This document shows, piece by piece, positions 15,986 through 24,642 of a DNA stretch of 64,000 nt. Position 1 is the first letter of the stretch, and the number at the start of each line of letters is the position of its first letter. The notes beneath the pieces were generated by a model. That model worked only from the letters and a program-made list of their open reading frames with translations. It did not search any database and was not told the DNA's origin. Position numbers and translations under genes: made by a program. Where the stretch lies: positions 2,852,001 to 2,916,000 of the forward strand of contig OZ242360.1 in assembly GCA_965208775.1 (NCBI GenBank), given 5' to 3'. This stretch comes from JAPOVO01 sp026708165. GTDB taxonomy: Bacteria; Chloroflexota; UBA11872; VXNJ01.

Positions 15986-17154
15986 GTGCCCTTGAACCTG
16001 ATGGAGCGGTTATAGAGATTGCCGATCAACGAGTAGGTAAGGCTCATGGCGAGATAGGTGAGCATTACCATGGCGATCAAGGAAATGGCGGGCGCAATTT
16101 GGGTCATGGTATTCGCGACGCTCACGAGGTCCTGGTAGCCGATGGCGGCGGCGAGGCTGGAGTTCTTGGTGAGGTTCAGGTACTGGCTAATCGTCGGCGG
16201 GATGACTACGCGGAGGGCTTGCGGGAACGTGACGTGTCGCAGAGTCAAACCGGTGGAGAGACCAAGGGACCGCGCTGCCTCGGTCTGCCCCTTGGTGACC
16301 GACTGGATGCCGGCTCTGACTATCTCGGCGATGAACGCCGACGTGTATATGACCAATCCGACCAGCAAAGCGGTGAAACTGCCGCCGAGCTGCGCCCCGC
16401 CCTGCGGACGCGCGAACCTGCCTTCGGGCTTGGGAATCTCGAGCGTCATCGGAGCGAGCACGAGCAGGGCGACCGCGGCAATACCGACCGCGATCGCGAT
16501 GCTAGCGAGTATCGGATAGCTTTTCTTGCCGGTTTCGGTTTCGCGCTGCATCAGGCGCTTGCCTACGTAGACGGCTATAACGATTCCGATGGCGGTAGCG
16601 GCCGCCCAGGGCCAGAATCCCTCCTGCGCGGCCGGCCACGGCAGATATAACCCGCTGTTGCTGAGATAGAAGGCGTCGAATAAGACGTAACTGTCTCTAA
16701 CCCTGGGCAAGCTGAGCACAATGAAGAGCCAGAACAGCAGCTGAACGAGCAGGGGAACGTTCCGGAATACCTCGATGTAAGCGAGGGCGATCCGGTTCAA
16801 GAGCCAGTTGGGCGACAGGCGGGCGACTCCTACGAGTATCCCTATTAGAGTGGCGAGAATGACGCCCAAAATGGACGCCTTAAGGGTGTTGAGGGCGGCC
16901 GCGACCAAGCCGTAGAGATAGGTGTCCGACGGGTCGTAGGGAATGATGGTCTCACCGATGGGAATTTGGGCGGCGCGTTCGAGGAAGCTGAATCCGAAGG
17001 GGATTTCACGCGCCTCGATTTCCCGGGAGACATTGACAATGAACAGGCCGATGGCGGAGAGGACGAGCACGGCGGAGAAGATCTGCACCACCCACCGCAG
17101 CACAACGATGTTGCGCCATACGGGTATGCCATCGACGTAGAGCAGCCTCAGCAC
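15982..17154 (-). CDS. aapQ: General L-amino-acid ABC transporter permease (AapQ type)
   Basis: 390-aa inner-membrane permease, partner of the AapM-type protein. The N-terminal helix is followed by the conserved FGFSFLERAAQIPIGE segment of AapQ/BztB proteins. HisM-domain helices are split by a roughly 100-residue insertion (residues about 165-260, with further membrane spans), as is usual for AapQ. The EAA loop is EAARSLGLSTGLTLRHVTFPQALRVVIPP. Start is GTG at 17154. A strong hairpin (17211-17242) separates it from the upstream binding-protein gene and may lower permease expression relative to the binding protein. Confidence 0.93.
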   Translation of the reverse strand: MLRLLYVDGIPVWRNIVVLRWVVQIFSAVLVLSAIGLFIVNVSREIEAREIPFGFSFLERAAQIPIGETIIPYDPSDTYLYGLVAAALNTLKASILGVILATLIGILVGVARLSPNWLLNRIALAYIEVFRNVPLLVQLLFWLFIVLSLPRVRDSYVLFDAFYLSNSGLYLPWPAAQEGFWPWAAATAIGIVIAVYVGKRLMQRETETGKKSYPILASIAIAVGIAAVALLVLAPMTLEIPKPEGRFARPQGGAQLGGSFTALLVGLVIYTSAFIAEIVRAGIQSVTKGQTEAARSLGLSTGLTLRHVTFPQALRVVIPPTISQYLNLTKNSSLAAAIGYQDLVSVANTMTQIAPAISLIAMVMLTYLAMSLTYSLIGNLYNRSIRFKGT

Positions 17155-17210
17155 GGTCTCAACCTACTGACCTGGTTCGGGAGCGAACTGTTGCGCTAGA
17201 GCATAAACGA

Positions 17211-17242
17211 AACAGGGGGATGCGCATGCGCATCCCCCTGTT
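17211..17242 (-). terminator. Hairpin terminator/attenuator between aapJ and aapQ
   Basis: A perfect 16-bp inverted repeat AACAGGGGGATGCGCA/TGCGCATCCCCCTGTT, followed on the minus strand by TTCGTTTATG. Its position just after the binding-protein gene and before the permeases suggests partial termination, a common way to make binding protein in excess. Confidence 0.75.
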
Positions 17243-17269
17243 CGAAAACCCTTTTACTAAGAGAATCTC

Positions 17270-18472
17270 TTAGCGCAGAGGCGGAGCGTATATCTGGCCG
17301 CCCTTCGGGCAGTCCGTGCACGGAGCGTTTGCCCAGAGAGCGTTCCGACCGCCTTCGCGCGGCAGGTCGATGCCTTCAGGGCCCAGGTTGCGGTTGTAGA
17401 TCTCACCGTAGTTGCCCACGGCGTTGACCACGTCCTGCATGAACGTCTGGGAGAGGCCGAGCGTCTCCTGGCCGAACGTACCCTCGGTACCGAGCAAGCG
17501 CTTGGCCTTGACGTTGTCGCCGGCAGCCATGCTGGCGACGTTGCCGCTGTTGATGCCGTAAGCCTCGGCGTATATCAGTCCGGCCATGACCGTCTTGACG
17601 ATGTCGAACCACTGCTCGTCACCGTGCGGCACCACTGGACCAAGGGGTTCCTCGGAGATGGTCTCCGGGAGGATCACGTGGTCCTGAGGGTTCGGCAGTG
17701 CGCTGCGGAGAGCCGCGAGCTGCGAACGGTCGTTGGTGAAGACATCGCACTGGCCTTCCTGGTAGGCGTCAAGCACGACATCGGTGTCCTCGAACACGTT
17801 GGGGTTGTATTCAAGGTTGTTCTGACGGAAGAAGTCGGCCATGTTCAGCTCGGTGGTCGTACCGCTGGTCACGCAGACCGAGGCGCCGCCGAGCTCATAG
17901 GCGGACGTGATATCCAGATCCGCAGGGACCATGAAACCCTGGCCGTCGTAGAACGTGGTGTGAACGTAGTTGCCCCACTGCGAGTCGCGGGAGGTCGTCC
18001 AGGTGACGGTCCGCACGAGCAGATCGACTTCGCCTGACTGGATGGTAGGTCCACGCTCGGCGGCGGTGATCAACCTGATCTCGATGGCTTCGGGGTCACC
18101 GAGAACGGCGGTCGCAACCGCGCGGCAAAGGTCGATGTCGAAACCTACGTTACGACCGGCTGAATCCAGCGAGCCGTAGCCGGGGACGTCGTTTCGGCTG
18201 GCGCAGATGAGCGTGCCGCGGCTCTGAACCGTAGCGAGACGGCTCTCCATCATCATTCCGTCGCCTTCGGCCATCATGCCTTCGGCCTCGGCCATCATTT
18301 CCTCAGCCTCAGCCATCATGCCTTCAGCTTCGGTCATCATGCCCTGGGCCTCGGTCATCATGCCCTGGGCTTCGGCCATTGCTTCCTCATCGCCTCCGTT
18401 GGCATCGCACGCCACCAACGCGAATATCGCGATAAGGGGCAGTACTAGCAACAACTTCAGTTTCGACAACAC
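17270..18472 (-). CDS. aapJ: General L-amino-acid ABC transporter substrate-binding lipoprotein (AapJ type)
   Basis: 400-aa secreted receptor of the amino-acid importer. The signal peptide (KLKLLLVLPLIAIFALVA) ends in a lipobox at LVAC. Immediately after the lipidated Cys comes an unusual spacer of six 7-residue units of the type AEAQGMM/AEAEGMM. The binding domain then starts at RLATVQSRGTLICASRNDVPGYG and is a typical AapJ/BztA type II fold (VGFDIDLCRAVA, AERGPTIQSGEVDLLVRTVTWTTSRD). A GTG at 18472 has AAGGAG five bases upstream and is preferred over an in-frame start at 18502. It is followed by a strong hairpin and then the permease and ATPase genes. Confidence 0.94.
   Translation of the reverse strand: MLSKLKLLLVLPLIAIFALVACDANGGDEEAMAEAQGMMTEAQGMMTEAEGMMAEAEEMMAEAEGMMAEGDGMMMESRLATVQSRGTLICASRNDVPGYGSLDSAGRNVGFDIDLCRAVATAVLGDPEAIEIRLITAAERGPTIQSGEVDLLVRTVTWTTSRDSQWGNYVHTTFYDGQGFMVPADLDITSAYELGGASVCVTSGTTTELNMADFFRQNNLEYNPNVFEDTDVVLDAYQEGQCDVFTNDRSQLAALRSALPNPQDHVILPETISEEPLGPVVPHGDEQWFDIVKTVMAGLIYAEAYGINSGNVASMAAGDNVKAKRLLGTEGTFGQETLGLSQTFMQDVVNAVGNYGEIYNRNLGPEGIDLPREGGRNALWANAPCTDCPKGGQIYAPPLR
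18248..18381. repeat. 21-bp tandem repeat coding for Met-rich heptads in the amino-acid binding protein
   Basis: About six imperfect 21-bp units within the 5' part of aapJ (minus strand), each encoding (A/T)EA(Q/E)GMM. The units preserve the seven-residue period and the double Met, consistent with an amphipathic helical spacer between the membrane anchor and the binding domain. Confidence 0.85.
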
Positions 18473-18531
18473 GCTCGCTCCTTCTGCGCCTCTGGGGCAC
18501 ACACTTCCAGACTCCGACCTACTAATGAGAA

Positions 18532-18561
18532 AACGTACGACTTGCGGCGTACCCCTGTCAA
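18532..18561 (-). promoter_or_regulatory. Putative promoter of the amino-acid importer operon
   Basis: On the minus strand a perfect -35 hexamer TTGACA (18561-18556) is followed after 18 bases by TACGTT (18537-18532), a weak -10. It lies 60-90 bases upstream of the aapJ start. The -10 is the weak part of the call. Confidence 0.4.
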
Positions 18562-18587
18562 ATTACTTTGGTGACTTTCGTGCAAAT

Positions 18588-18608
18588 AAACACCCGATAC
18601 AGGTGTTT
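18588..18608. promoter_or_regulatory. Inverted repeat upstream of the aapJ promoter (operator candidate)
   Basis: AAACACC-n7-GGTGTTT is a perfect 7-bp inverted repeat with 21 bp overall, located 27 bp upstream of the TTGACA box and in the region divergent to the membrane protein at 18694. Symmetry and position fit a regulator-binding site, but the regulator is unknown. Confidence 0.35.
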
Positions 18609-18693
18609 GTCATGTTTTGTATAAGATTCGCGTCGGGAAGCCGCTGGAATTGCGGTGAGTAGCGCCGCAGCCGCAAGTATGAAGGGGGAAGAG

Positions 18694-19362
18694 ATGGGAG
18701 CGATGTCGTTGAACAGGCTCGGCGGTTTGGCGTTATTCCTTGGACCGCTGCTGGCGCTTATCTTTTTCCTGATACAGCCGAGCGGGTTGTTCATCGCAAG
18801 TGCGGACCCTAGCGATGCAGTGGCGACTATTGACTCGCTGGCGGGCAATGCGGCTCTGACTAAGCTCACAGTGCTCCTTATCGCCGTCGGGCTGATCTGG
18901 ACGACGTTTGGCATCTACGTCTTGCAATCGAATTTGAGAGGCGGCGACGGCGACTCTTTGACGCGGATCGGCCTTGCCGGGATTGGTATCGGCACCATCG
19001 GATGGATCACGGCCCAGGGGCTCAACCTCGTGATGGCTGACGCGACGAGCGCGGAGGCCGTTCAGGTTGCGGAGTCCGTCTTCGCGGTCAGATTGGGGAT
19101 CACTCTGCTGTCCGGAGTTGGCATCTCCCTGGGGTTCCTCGTATTCAGCGTAGGCATCGCAACCAGGGAGGATTTCAACAAGATCGCAGCGCTTGTAGCA
19201 GCCGCGGCTTCGGTCGTCGCCCTGGTCGGCTTCATCATCGCCGTAGCCGACTCAGGCATGATTGCGACGGGATTCACAATGTCCAGGGTGTGCTACCTGT
19301 TTTGGACGGCTTGGGCCGTACATCTGGGATGGACCTTGCTCAAGCGTCCAATGTCGGAATAG
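18694..19362 (+). CDS. Six-helix membrane protein, unknown function
   Basis: 222-aa hydrophobic protein with about six predicted membrane helices (LALFLGPLLALIFFLI, LTVLLIAVGLIWTTFGIYVL, IGLAGIGIGTIGWIT, LGITLLSGVGISLGFLVFS, VAAAASVVALVGFII, CYLFWTAWAVHLGW). Overall shape is reminiscent of DUF4386-type membrane proteins, but I cannot assign a family with confidence. The ATG at 18694 is preceded by GGGGGAAGAG; ATGs at 18679 and 18703 are also in frame. It is divergent from the amino-acid importer operon. Confidence 0.7.
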   Translation: MGAMSLNRLGGLALFLGPLLALIFFLIQPSGLFIASADPSDAVATIDSLAGNAALTKLTVLLIAVGLIWTTFGIYVLQSNLRGGDGDSLTRIGLAGIGIGTIGWITAQGLNLVMADATSAEAVQVAESVFAVRLGITLLSGVGISLGFLVFSVGIATREDFNKIAALVAAAASVVALVGFIIAVADSGMIATGFTMSRVCYLFWTAWAVHLGWTLLKRPMSE

Positions 19363-19517
19363 GCCGGGGCGCTTCGTTTTACATATTCCTCCAGCCAATC
19401 TGCACGTCGTAGAACGTCAGGCTTCCGGAGAGGCGTCGCTTGCTGTCATTCACGGCGTGTACCATCGAATCGGCTTGCAGATCGAGTTTTGTTTGTCGGT
19501 CATGCGGTACATAGGGA

Positions 19518-19982
19518 ATGGACGTTACGGAACTGGAGATTCGGGGCTACAGGGAGTCCGACCAACAGGCCGTGGTGGATCTGTGGCAAGAGTGCGGGCT
19601 GGTCACGCCGAGGAACGACCCTGTCAAGGACATCGGGCGCAAGTTACGCGTTCAACGGGACATGATTCTCGTCGGATCGTTGGGCGACCGACTGGTGGCT
19701 ACCGTGATGACCGGATACGAGGGACATAGGGGTTGGATCAACTATCTCGCGGTCGCCGCGGATTGCCGCAAACGAGGCTTCGGGCGCCGTCTATTGCAAG
19801 AGGCCGAGGGCCGCTTGAGAGCGATGGGTTGTCCCAAGATCAATTTACAGGTCAGAACCTCAAATGCGGAAGTGATCGAGTTCTACAGGGCGGTCGGGTA
19901 CTCGGTGGATGATGTGGTCAGCATGGGTAAGCGGGTTGGGGAAGCCGAGAGGCTTGCCGCAGAGAGCGACGCGGGCAGTTGA
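19518..19982 (+). CDS. GNAT-family N-acetyltransferase (YpeA-like)
   Basis: 154-aa single-domain GNAT enzyme that would transfer acetyl from acetyl-CoA to an amine. The acetyl-CoA pyrophosphate loop reads CRKRGFGRRLLQEAE (R/QxxGxG/A), preceded by the beta4 strand GWINYLAVAAD, and followed by INLQVRTSNAEVIEFYRAVGY. That combination is typical of the YpeA group and of peptide-alanine acetyltransferase relatives. The substrate is unknown. The start ATG has no strong ribosome binding site. Confidence 0.88.
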   Translation: MDVTELEIRGYRESDQQAVVDLWQECGLVTPRNDPVKDIGRKLRVQRDMILVGSLGDRLVATVMTGYEGHRGWINYLAVAADCRKRGFGRRLLQEAEGRLRAMGCPKINLQVRTSNAEVIEFYRAVGYSVDDVVSMGKRVGEAERLAAESDAGS

Positions 19983-20047
19983 AGTGTTCGGGGATGGGGT
20001 CGATGCACGGCCTACATGTTGCTTAGACGCTAGAACGGAACGCTCGC

Positions 20048-20671
20048 ATGTTGATACGGGAGCTTAAGCGGTGCGGCATTAGGTCGAAGGCCGTGCTCAA
20101 AGCAATGCAACGCGTGCCTAGAGACAGGTTCGTTCGCCCCGAGCACCTGGAGTTTGCATTCGAGAACCGTCCGCTTCCCATCGGCGAAGACCAGACCATC
20201 TCCCAGCCGCTCGTCGTAGCCCACATGACCGAGGCGGCGCGAATCAAATCCCAGGACAAGGTGCTCGAGGTGGGCACCGGCTCGGGATATCAGGCGGCGG
20301 TGCTGGCGGAGCTTGGAGCCCGGGTTTTCAGCATCGAGATCAGCCCGAAACTGGCGAAGTGGGCCGCGGAAAACCTGGCGCGCGCGGGATATGAGGATGT
20401 TCTATTGCGCGTAGGCGATGGTTATTTGGGCTGGGAGGAGCATTCACCATACAGCGCAATCATCGTCACGGCCGCGCCGGACCATATACCGCAGCCGCTT
20501 ATCGAACAGCTCGCCATAGGAGGGCGCCTCGTCGCGCCGGTCGGCGCCGCCGGTTCGACGCAGGACTTATTGCTGGCCGAGCGACGCAAGAGGGGGCTGC
20601 GTACCCGAAATCTGGGGCCTGTGGCGTTCGTTCCCATGACCGGCAAGGCCGTCAGAGCCGGAGCGAGCTAG
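20048..20671 (+). CDS. pcm: Protein-L-isoaspartate O-methyltransferase
   Basis: 207-aa S-adenosylmethionine-dependent enzyme that repairs isoaspartyl residues in aged proteins. It contains the family N-terminus VPRDRFV, the LPIGEDQTISQP segment that forms the isoaspartyl-peptide site, SAM motif I VLEVGTGSGYQAAVLAEL, and post-motif IIVTAAPDHIPQPLIEQLAIGGRLVAPVG. The length is normal for bacterial Pcm. It is monocistronic. Confidence 0.93.
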   Translation: MLIRELKRCGIRSKAVLKAMQRVPRDRFVRPEHLEFAFENRPLPIGEDQTISQPLVVAHMTEAARIKSQDKVLEVGTGSGYQAAVLAELGARVFSIEISPKLAKWAAENLARAGYEDVLLRVGDGYLGWEEHSPYSAIIVTAAPDHIPQPLIEQLAIGGRLVAPVGAAGSTQDLLLAERRKRGLRTRNLGPVAFVPMTGKAVRAGAS

Positions 20672-20836
20672 AGACAGTTAACCGGTAGACCGCCCGGGTG
20701 TTGCGGGCGAATGCCTTGGCGATTTACCTCGTTACGGTGAGCGCCGCGCGCTCGCGTCGATTGAGAATCGCATAACATACGGCGGACTCCGAACTGATCG
20801 GAGACTCGTGCCAGATTCAGCGGGAACCAGGAGCCA

Positions 20837-22876
20837 GTGGCTATACACGTTGGCGTCGACGTAGGCGGAACGTTCACGGACGTCGTCCTTTACGACGATC
20901 AAACCGGGGACGTTCGGGTGGCAAAGGTTCCCTCTACCCGTGAGGACCATTCCCAGGGCCTGCTTGACGGTCTCGATGCATTGCCGGTGGATCCGGCGAA
21001 TATCGATCTACTTGTGCACGGGACCACGGTCGCTACCAACGCGGTTCTCGAACGTTCGGGCGCGCGCTGCGGTCTGCTGATGACCAAGGGGTTCCGCGAC
21101 GTAATCGAATTGCGCCGGCGGGACCGGCCGGACACGTACGGCCTAAAAGGGCGATTCCAGCCATTGATAACCAGGGATCGGCGGCTGGAGGTGACGGAGC
21201 GGACGGACTATCGCGGGCAAGTGCTGACGCCGCCGGATCACGGCGAGGTGCTGAGTGCCGTCGAGCAACTGCTGGCAAATGATGTTGAGGCGATCATCAT
21301 CAGCTTTCTCCACTCGTACGCCAATCCCTCCAATGAACAGCTAGTGAAGGAGTGGGTCGAGGACATCTGGCCGAATCCATATGTCGTGACGAGCTCCGAG
21401 ATACTGCCGGAGATTCGGGAGTTCGAACGGACGAGCACAGCCGTTCTAAGTGGCTATGTGCAGCCGCTGGTGGATCGGTATCTACGGTCATTGACCGAAA
21501 GGCTCAGGTCGAGCGGCTATGGGCAAGACGTGCTGATCGTGCAAAGCAACGGTGGCTTGATGTCGCAGCGCTTGGCTCGCCGGTATTCGGTCAATACAGT
21601 CCTTTCGGGACCCGCCGCCGGAGTAATTGCGGCGCGACAGGTGGGAGTCTCGACGGGCGATGAGAATCTGATCACGTGCGACGTTGGCGGGACTAGTCTC
21701 GACATAGCGATCGCCGCGCGAGGCGGAGTGGCGACGGCGCAGGACATGGACTTGGAATACGGCCTACCGATTCGTACGACGATGCTCGACGTTCGGTCCG
21801 TGGGGGCGGGCGGCGGCAGCATCGCCTGGATCGACAGGGCGGGGATTCTTCAAATCGGTCCCCATAGCGCGGGAGCCGATCCAGGGCCTGTCTGTTACGG
21901 CTCAGGAGGAACACGACCGACAGTCACGGACGCTAATGTTGTGCTTGGCAGAATCGGATCGGAACGACCCATCGGCAGGGAGTCAGGATGGGTTTTCGAC
22001 AAAAGCGGAGCCGAGACGGCAATTCGGGAAACGATTGCGAAGCCGCTGGGCATATCGACCATGGAGGCCGCGTGGGCGATTCTTCAAGTTGCGCACGACC
22101 GAATCGCCGCCAGCTTGAGGCTTATGACAGTCGAGCGGGGACACGATCCGCGCGACTTCGCGCTGGTCGCATACGGGGGGGCAGGTCCGCTGCACGCCTG
22201 CGCCGTCTTGCGCGAGCTGGAAATCTCGAAGGCCCTGATTCCACCCTGGCCGGGGATCACTTCGGCATTCGGATGTATCGCCGCGGACATAAGACACGAC
22301 TTCACCCGATCGCTCAACGTCCGCCTGGACGAAGTCGACGTCGCGAGCTTTTACGATGATCTAGAACGGCAAGTAGTGGAAGGGCGTGAGCTGATTGAGC
22401 GTGAAGGAGTCGAAGTCGGCTCCGTTGATGTCGCATACCAGGCGGACATGGCCTATGAGGGACAGGTTCATGAAGTGCGGGCACCACTGCCCGTGCGGCG
22501 TTGCGATAGAGACGGCATACGTGAAGCGTTCGAACAAGCGTATTCGGCGCAATATGGGAACACAGTGATTGGCCGCCCCGTTCGGATCGTGACAACAAGG
22601 GTCTCGGTGATCGGTGTGCGAAGGCGGTCGGCGGGGTGGAGCGGTTTGGACGCTGAGTCCGGAACTCTGCACGAGGCCGTGATAGACCGAAGACAGGTCT
22701 ATTTCGACGATGGATTCATGGATTGTCCAGTCTATGAGCGTGAGCTGCTTGGCCGAGACGTTCGGATCGATGGCCCGGCGGTGATCGAACAGTCGGACTC
22801 AACGACGGTGGTCGAGCCCGGCATGTCGGCGGTCGTGGGACCGGGCGGAACTCTAATCGTGCGAGTAGCGGCATGA
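20837..22876 (+). CDS. Hydantoinase/5-oxoprolinase subunit A (HyuA family)
   Basis: 679-aa ATP-dependent amidohydrolase subunit of the HyuA/OplA family, which acts on hydantoins, 5-oxoproline, N-methylhydantoin, or (in acetone/acetophenone carboxylases) carboxylates ketones. The ASKHA-type nucleotide site is intact: GVDVGGTFTDVVLYD near the start, VHGTTVATNAVLER, and ITCDVGGTSLDIAIAA. Then comes the LRLMTVERGHDPRDFALVAYGGAGPLHA signature of HyuA. The GTG start has AGGAG six bases upstream. The gene overlaps the B subunit by four bases. The exact substrate cannot be read from sequence; no hydantoin racemase or carbamoylase gene is adjacent. Confidence 0.92.
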   Translation: MAIHVGVDVGGTFTDVVLYDDQTGDVRVAKVPSTREDHSQGLLDGLDALPVDPANIDLLVHGTTVATNAVLERSGARCGLLMTKGFRDVIELRRRDRPDTYGLKGRFQPLITRDRRLEVTERTDYRGQVLTPPDHGEVLSAVEQLLANDVEAIIISFLHSYANPSNEQLVKEWVEDIWPNPYVVTSSEILPEIREFERTSTAVLSGYVQPLVDRYLRSLTERLRSSGYGQDVLIVQSNGGLMSQRLARRYSVNTVLSGPAAGVIAARQVGVSTGDENLITCDVGGTSLDIAIAARGGVATAQDMDLEYGLPIRTTMLDVRSVGAGGGSIAWIDRAGILQIGPHSAGADPGPVCYGSGGTRPTVTDANVVLGRIGSERPIGRESGWVFDKSGAETAIRETIAKPLGISTMEAAWAILQVAHDRIAASLRLMTVERGHDPRDFALVAYGGAGPLHACAVLRELEISKALIPPWPGITSAFGCIAADIRHDFTRSLNVRLDEVDVASFYDDLERQVVEGRELIEREGVEVGSVDVAYQADMAYEGQVHEVRAPLPVRRCDRDGIREAFEQAYSAQYGNTVIGRPVRIVTTRVSVIGVRRRSAGWSGLDAESGTLHEAVIDRRQVYFDDGFMDCPVYERELLGRDVRIDGPAVIEQSDSTTVVEPGMSAVVGPGGTLIVRVAA

Positions 22877-24612
22877 CGGTCGATCCACTCACACTCGCGG
22901 TAGTCAAGGGTGCGCTGGAAGAAATCGCCGAGGAGATGGACTGGACGCTCAAGCGGACGGCGTTTTCGCCGGTAATCTCCGAGGGCAATGACCTGGCGAA
23001 TGGCATCTACCATCCCGTAACCGGGGAGGTGATAGTTCAGGGCAAATGGGGCCTGGCGCTGTTCATCGGCGTAATGCAGTTCACGACCGAGCACGTGATT
23101 CGGCAGATCGCCAGGCGAGGAATCGAGCCGGGGGATATTTTCTTTGTAAATGACCCCTACTCCGGCGGGACGCATCTGATGGATGTCGGAATGGTCAAGC
23201 CCTTCTATTACAACGGGGAGCTTTTCGCCTATCTAGCCAATCGCGGCCACTGGCCGGACATGGGAGGTTTCGTGCCGGGAGGGTTTGGGGCCAACTCGAG
23301 CGAGGTCTATCAAGAGGGGCTTCGAATTCCGCCGGTAAAGCTCTTCAAGCGGGGCGTACTGGACGAGGACGTTTTCAGGATCATGACCTCGAATATCAGA
23401 GTGGCCGAGGAAAGGTCGGGCGATCTGCAAGCCCACCTGTCGGCGTTCACCGTGGGCGAGCGCCGACTTACCACGCTGCTCGACAGATATGGCGTGGAAA
23501 CGGTGTGGGCCTGCATTGAGGCTCTGAAACAGCGATCGGAACGCCAGATGCGGTCGTTTTTGCAGGAAATCCCCGACGGCGCTTACGAATATGAAGACTA
23601 TATGGACAGCGATGGGATCGAGGACCGCCCCTTAAGAATCGCCCTGAAGATGACAGTCGAGGGCAGCGAGGCGCGGCTCGACTTCTCGGGCAGCTCGCCG
23701 CCATGCCGAGGGCCGATGAACAGCGTAATCAGTACGACCAAGTCGGCGTGCTATCTGGCGTTCAAGCACGTGTTTCCGGAGATTCCGGTCAATTCGGGAT
23801 GCTTCGCGCCGATTGAGTTTCACGTACCGGAGTCGACGTTCCTAAACGCGCAGCTGCCGCGTCCAGTGGCGGGATGCGCATCGGAGGTCTCGCAGCGAGT
23901 GGGAGACGTCGTGATGGGGGCGTTGGGACAGGCGATTCCGGAACGGGTCTCGGCGGGAATATTCGGGACGATCTCGAACTTGTCGATAGGCGGCACGGAC
24001 AGCGAAGTCGGCGGTTACGTGATGTACATGTTCAATGGCGGCGGATACGGCGGGCACGCAGGCGGCGACGGCTTGAGCTACGGCAGCCCGGTTATCAGCG
24101 TGGCGCGGTCCCAACCGGTCGAGCTGTACGAGCAGCGCTATCCGGTCCAGATTCGAGAGTTCGCGCTGCGGGATGAGTCGGCAGGCGCGGGCAAGTGGCG
24201 TGGCGGCTTCGGAGCGGTGATCGAGACGGAGTTCGTGAGGGGTGAGGGAACAGCTTCGACCATCGGCGACCGCGGCAAGTTCGCACCGCGCGGGATCGAA
24301 GGAGGCGGGGATGGCAAGAAGTGCCACATCGAGTTCAGCCGCCAGGGGAAACGGTACGTCAGTCCGCATCTGACGAAAGACAGCAACATCAGGCTTATGC
24401 CGGGCGACGTGGTTCGGCTGTTCACTCCAGGCGGCGGTGGGTACGGCGATCCGCTGGAACGCGATCCGGAGCTCGTGCTTGATGACGTGCGCAACGAGTT
24501 TGTAAGCGTGGGGACGGCCCTTGACGACTACGGGGTCGTGATCGTTCCGGAGTCGATTGAAGTGGACTCCGCCGCGACTGAGGCCGAGCGGGGCAGGCGG
24601 CGCCTGGGCTGA
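22873..24612 (+). CDS. Hydantoinase/5-oxoprolinase subunit B (HyuB family)
   Basis: 579-aa partner of the preceding HyuA-type subunit; together they form the active complex. Family features: DPLTLAVVKGALEEIAEEM at the N-terminus, FFVNDPYSGGTHLMDVGMVKP (metal-site region), the SNIRVAEERSGDLQAHLSA segment and the C-terminal DVVRLFTPGGGGYGDPLERDP. The start codon lies inside the A-subunit stop (ATGA), so translation is coupled. The gene ends just before a convergent PhyH gene; a 7-bp inverted repeat spans the junction. Confidence 0.92.
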   Translation: MTVDPLTLAVVKGALEEIAEEMDWTLKRTAFSPVISEGNDLANGIYHPVTGEVIVQGKWGLALFIGVMQFTTEHVIRQIARRGIEPGDIFFVNDPYSGGTHLMDVGMVKPFYYNGELFAYLANRGHWPDMGGFVPGGFGANSSEVYQEGLRIPPVKLFKRGVLDEDVFRIMTSNIRVAEERSGDLQAHLSAFTVGERRLTTLLDRYGVETVWACIEALKQRSERQMRSFLQEIPDGAYEYEDYMDSDGIEDRPLRIALKMTVEGSEARLDFSGSSPPCRGPMNSVISTTKSACYLAFKHVFPEIPVNSGCFAPIEFHVPESTFLNAQLPRPVAGCASEVSQRVGDVVMGALGQAIPERVSAGIFGTISNLSIGGTDSEVGGYVMYMFNGGGYGGHAGGDGLSYGSPVISVARSQPVELYEQRYPVQIREFALRDESAGAGKWRGGFGAVIETEFVRGEGTASTIGDRGKFAPRGIEGGGDGKKCHIEFSRQGKRYVSPHLTKDSNIRLMPGDVVRLFTPGGGGYGDPLERDPELVLDDVRNEFVSVGTALDDYGVVIVPESIEVDSAATEAERGRRRLG

Positions 24613-24619
24613 GAATCCA

Positions 24620-24642
24620 GCTAGACGCTATGGGGGTCTAGC
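24620..24642. terminator. Inverted repeat at a convergent gene junction
   Basis: GCTAGAC-n9-GTCTAGC is a perfect 7-bp stem between HyuB (+) and the PhyH gene (-), overlapping the PhyH stop codon. There is no U tract, so intrinsic termination is uncertain. Confidence 0.3.
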
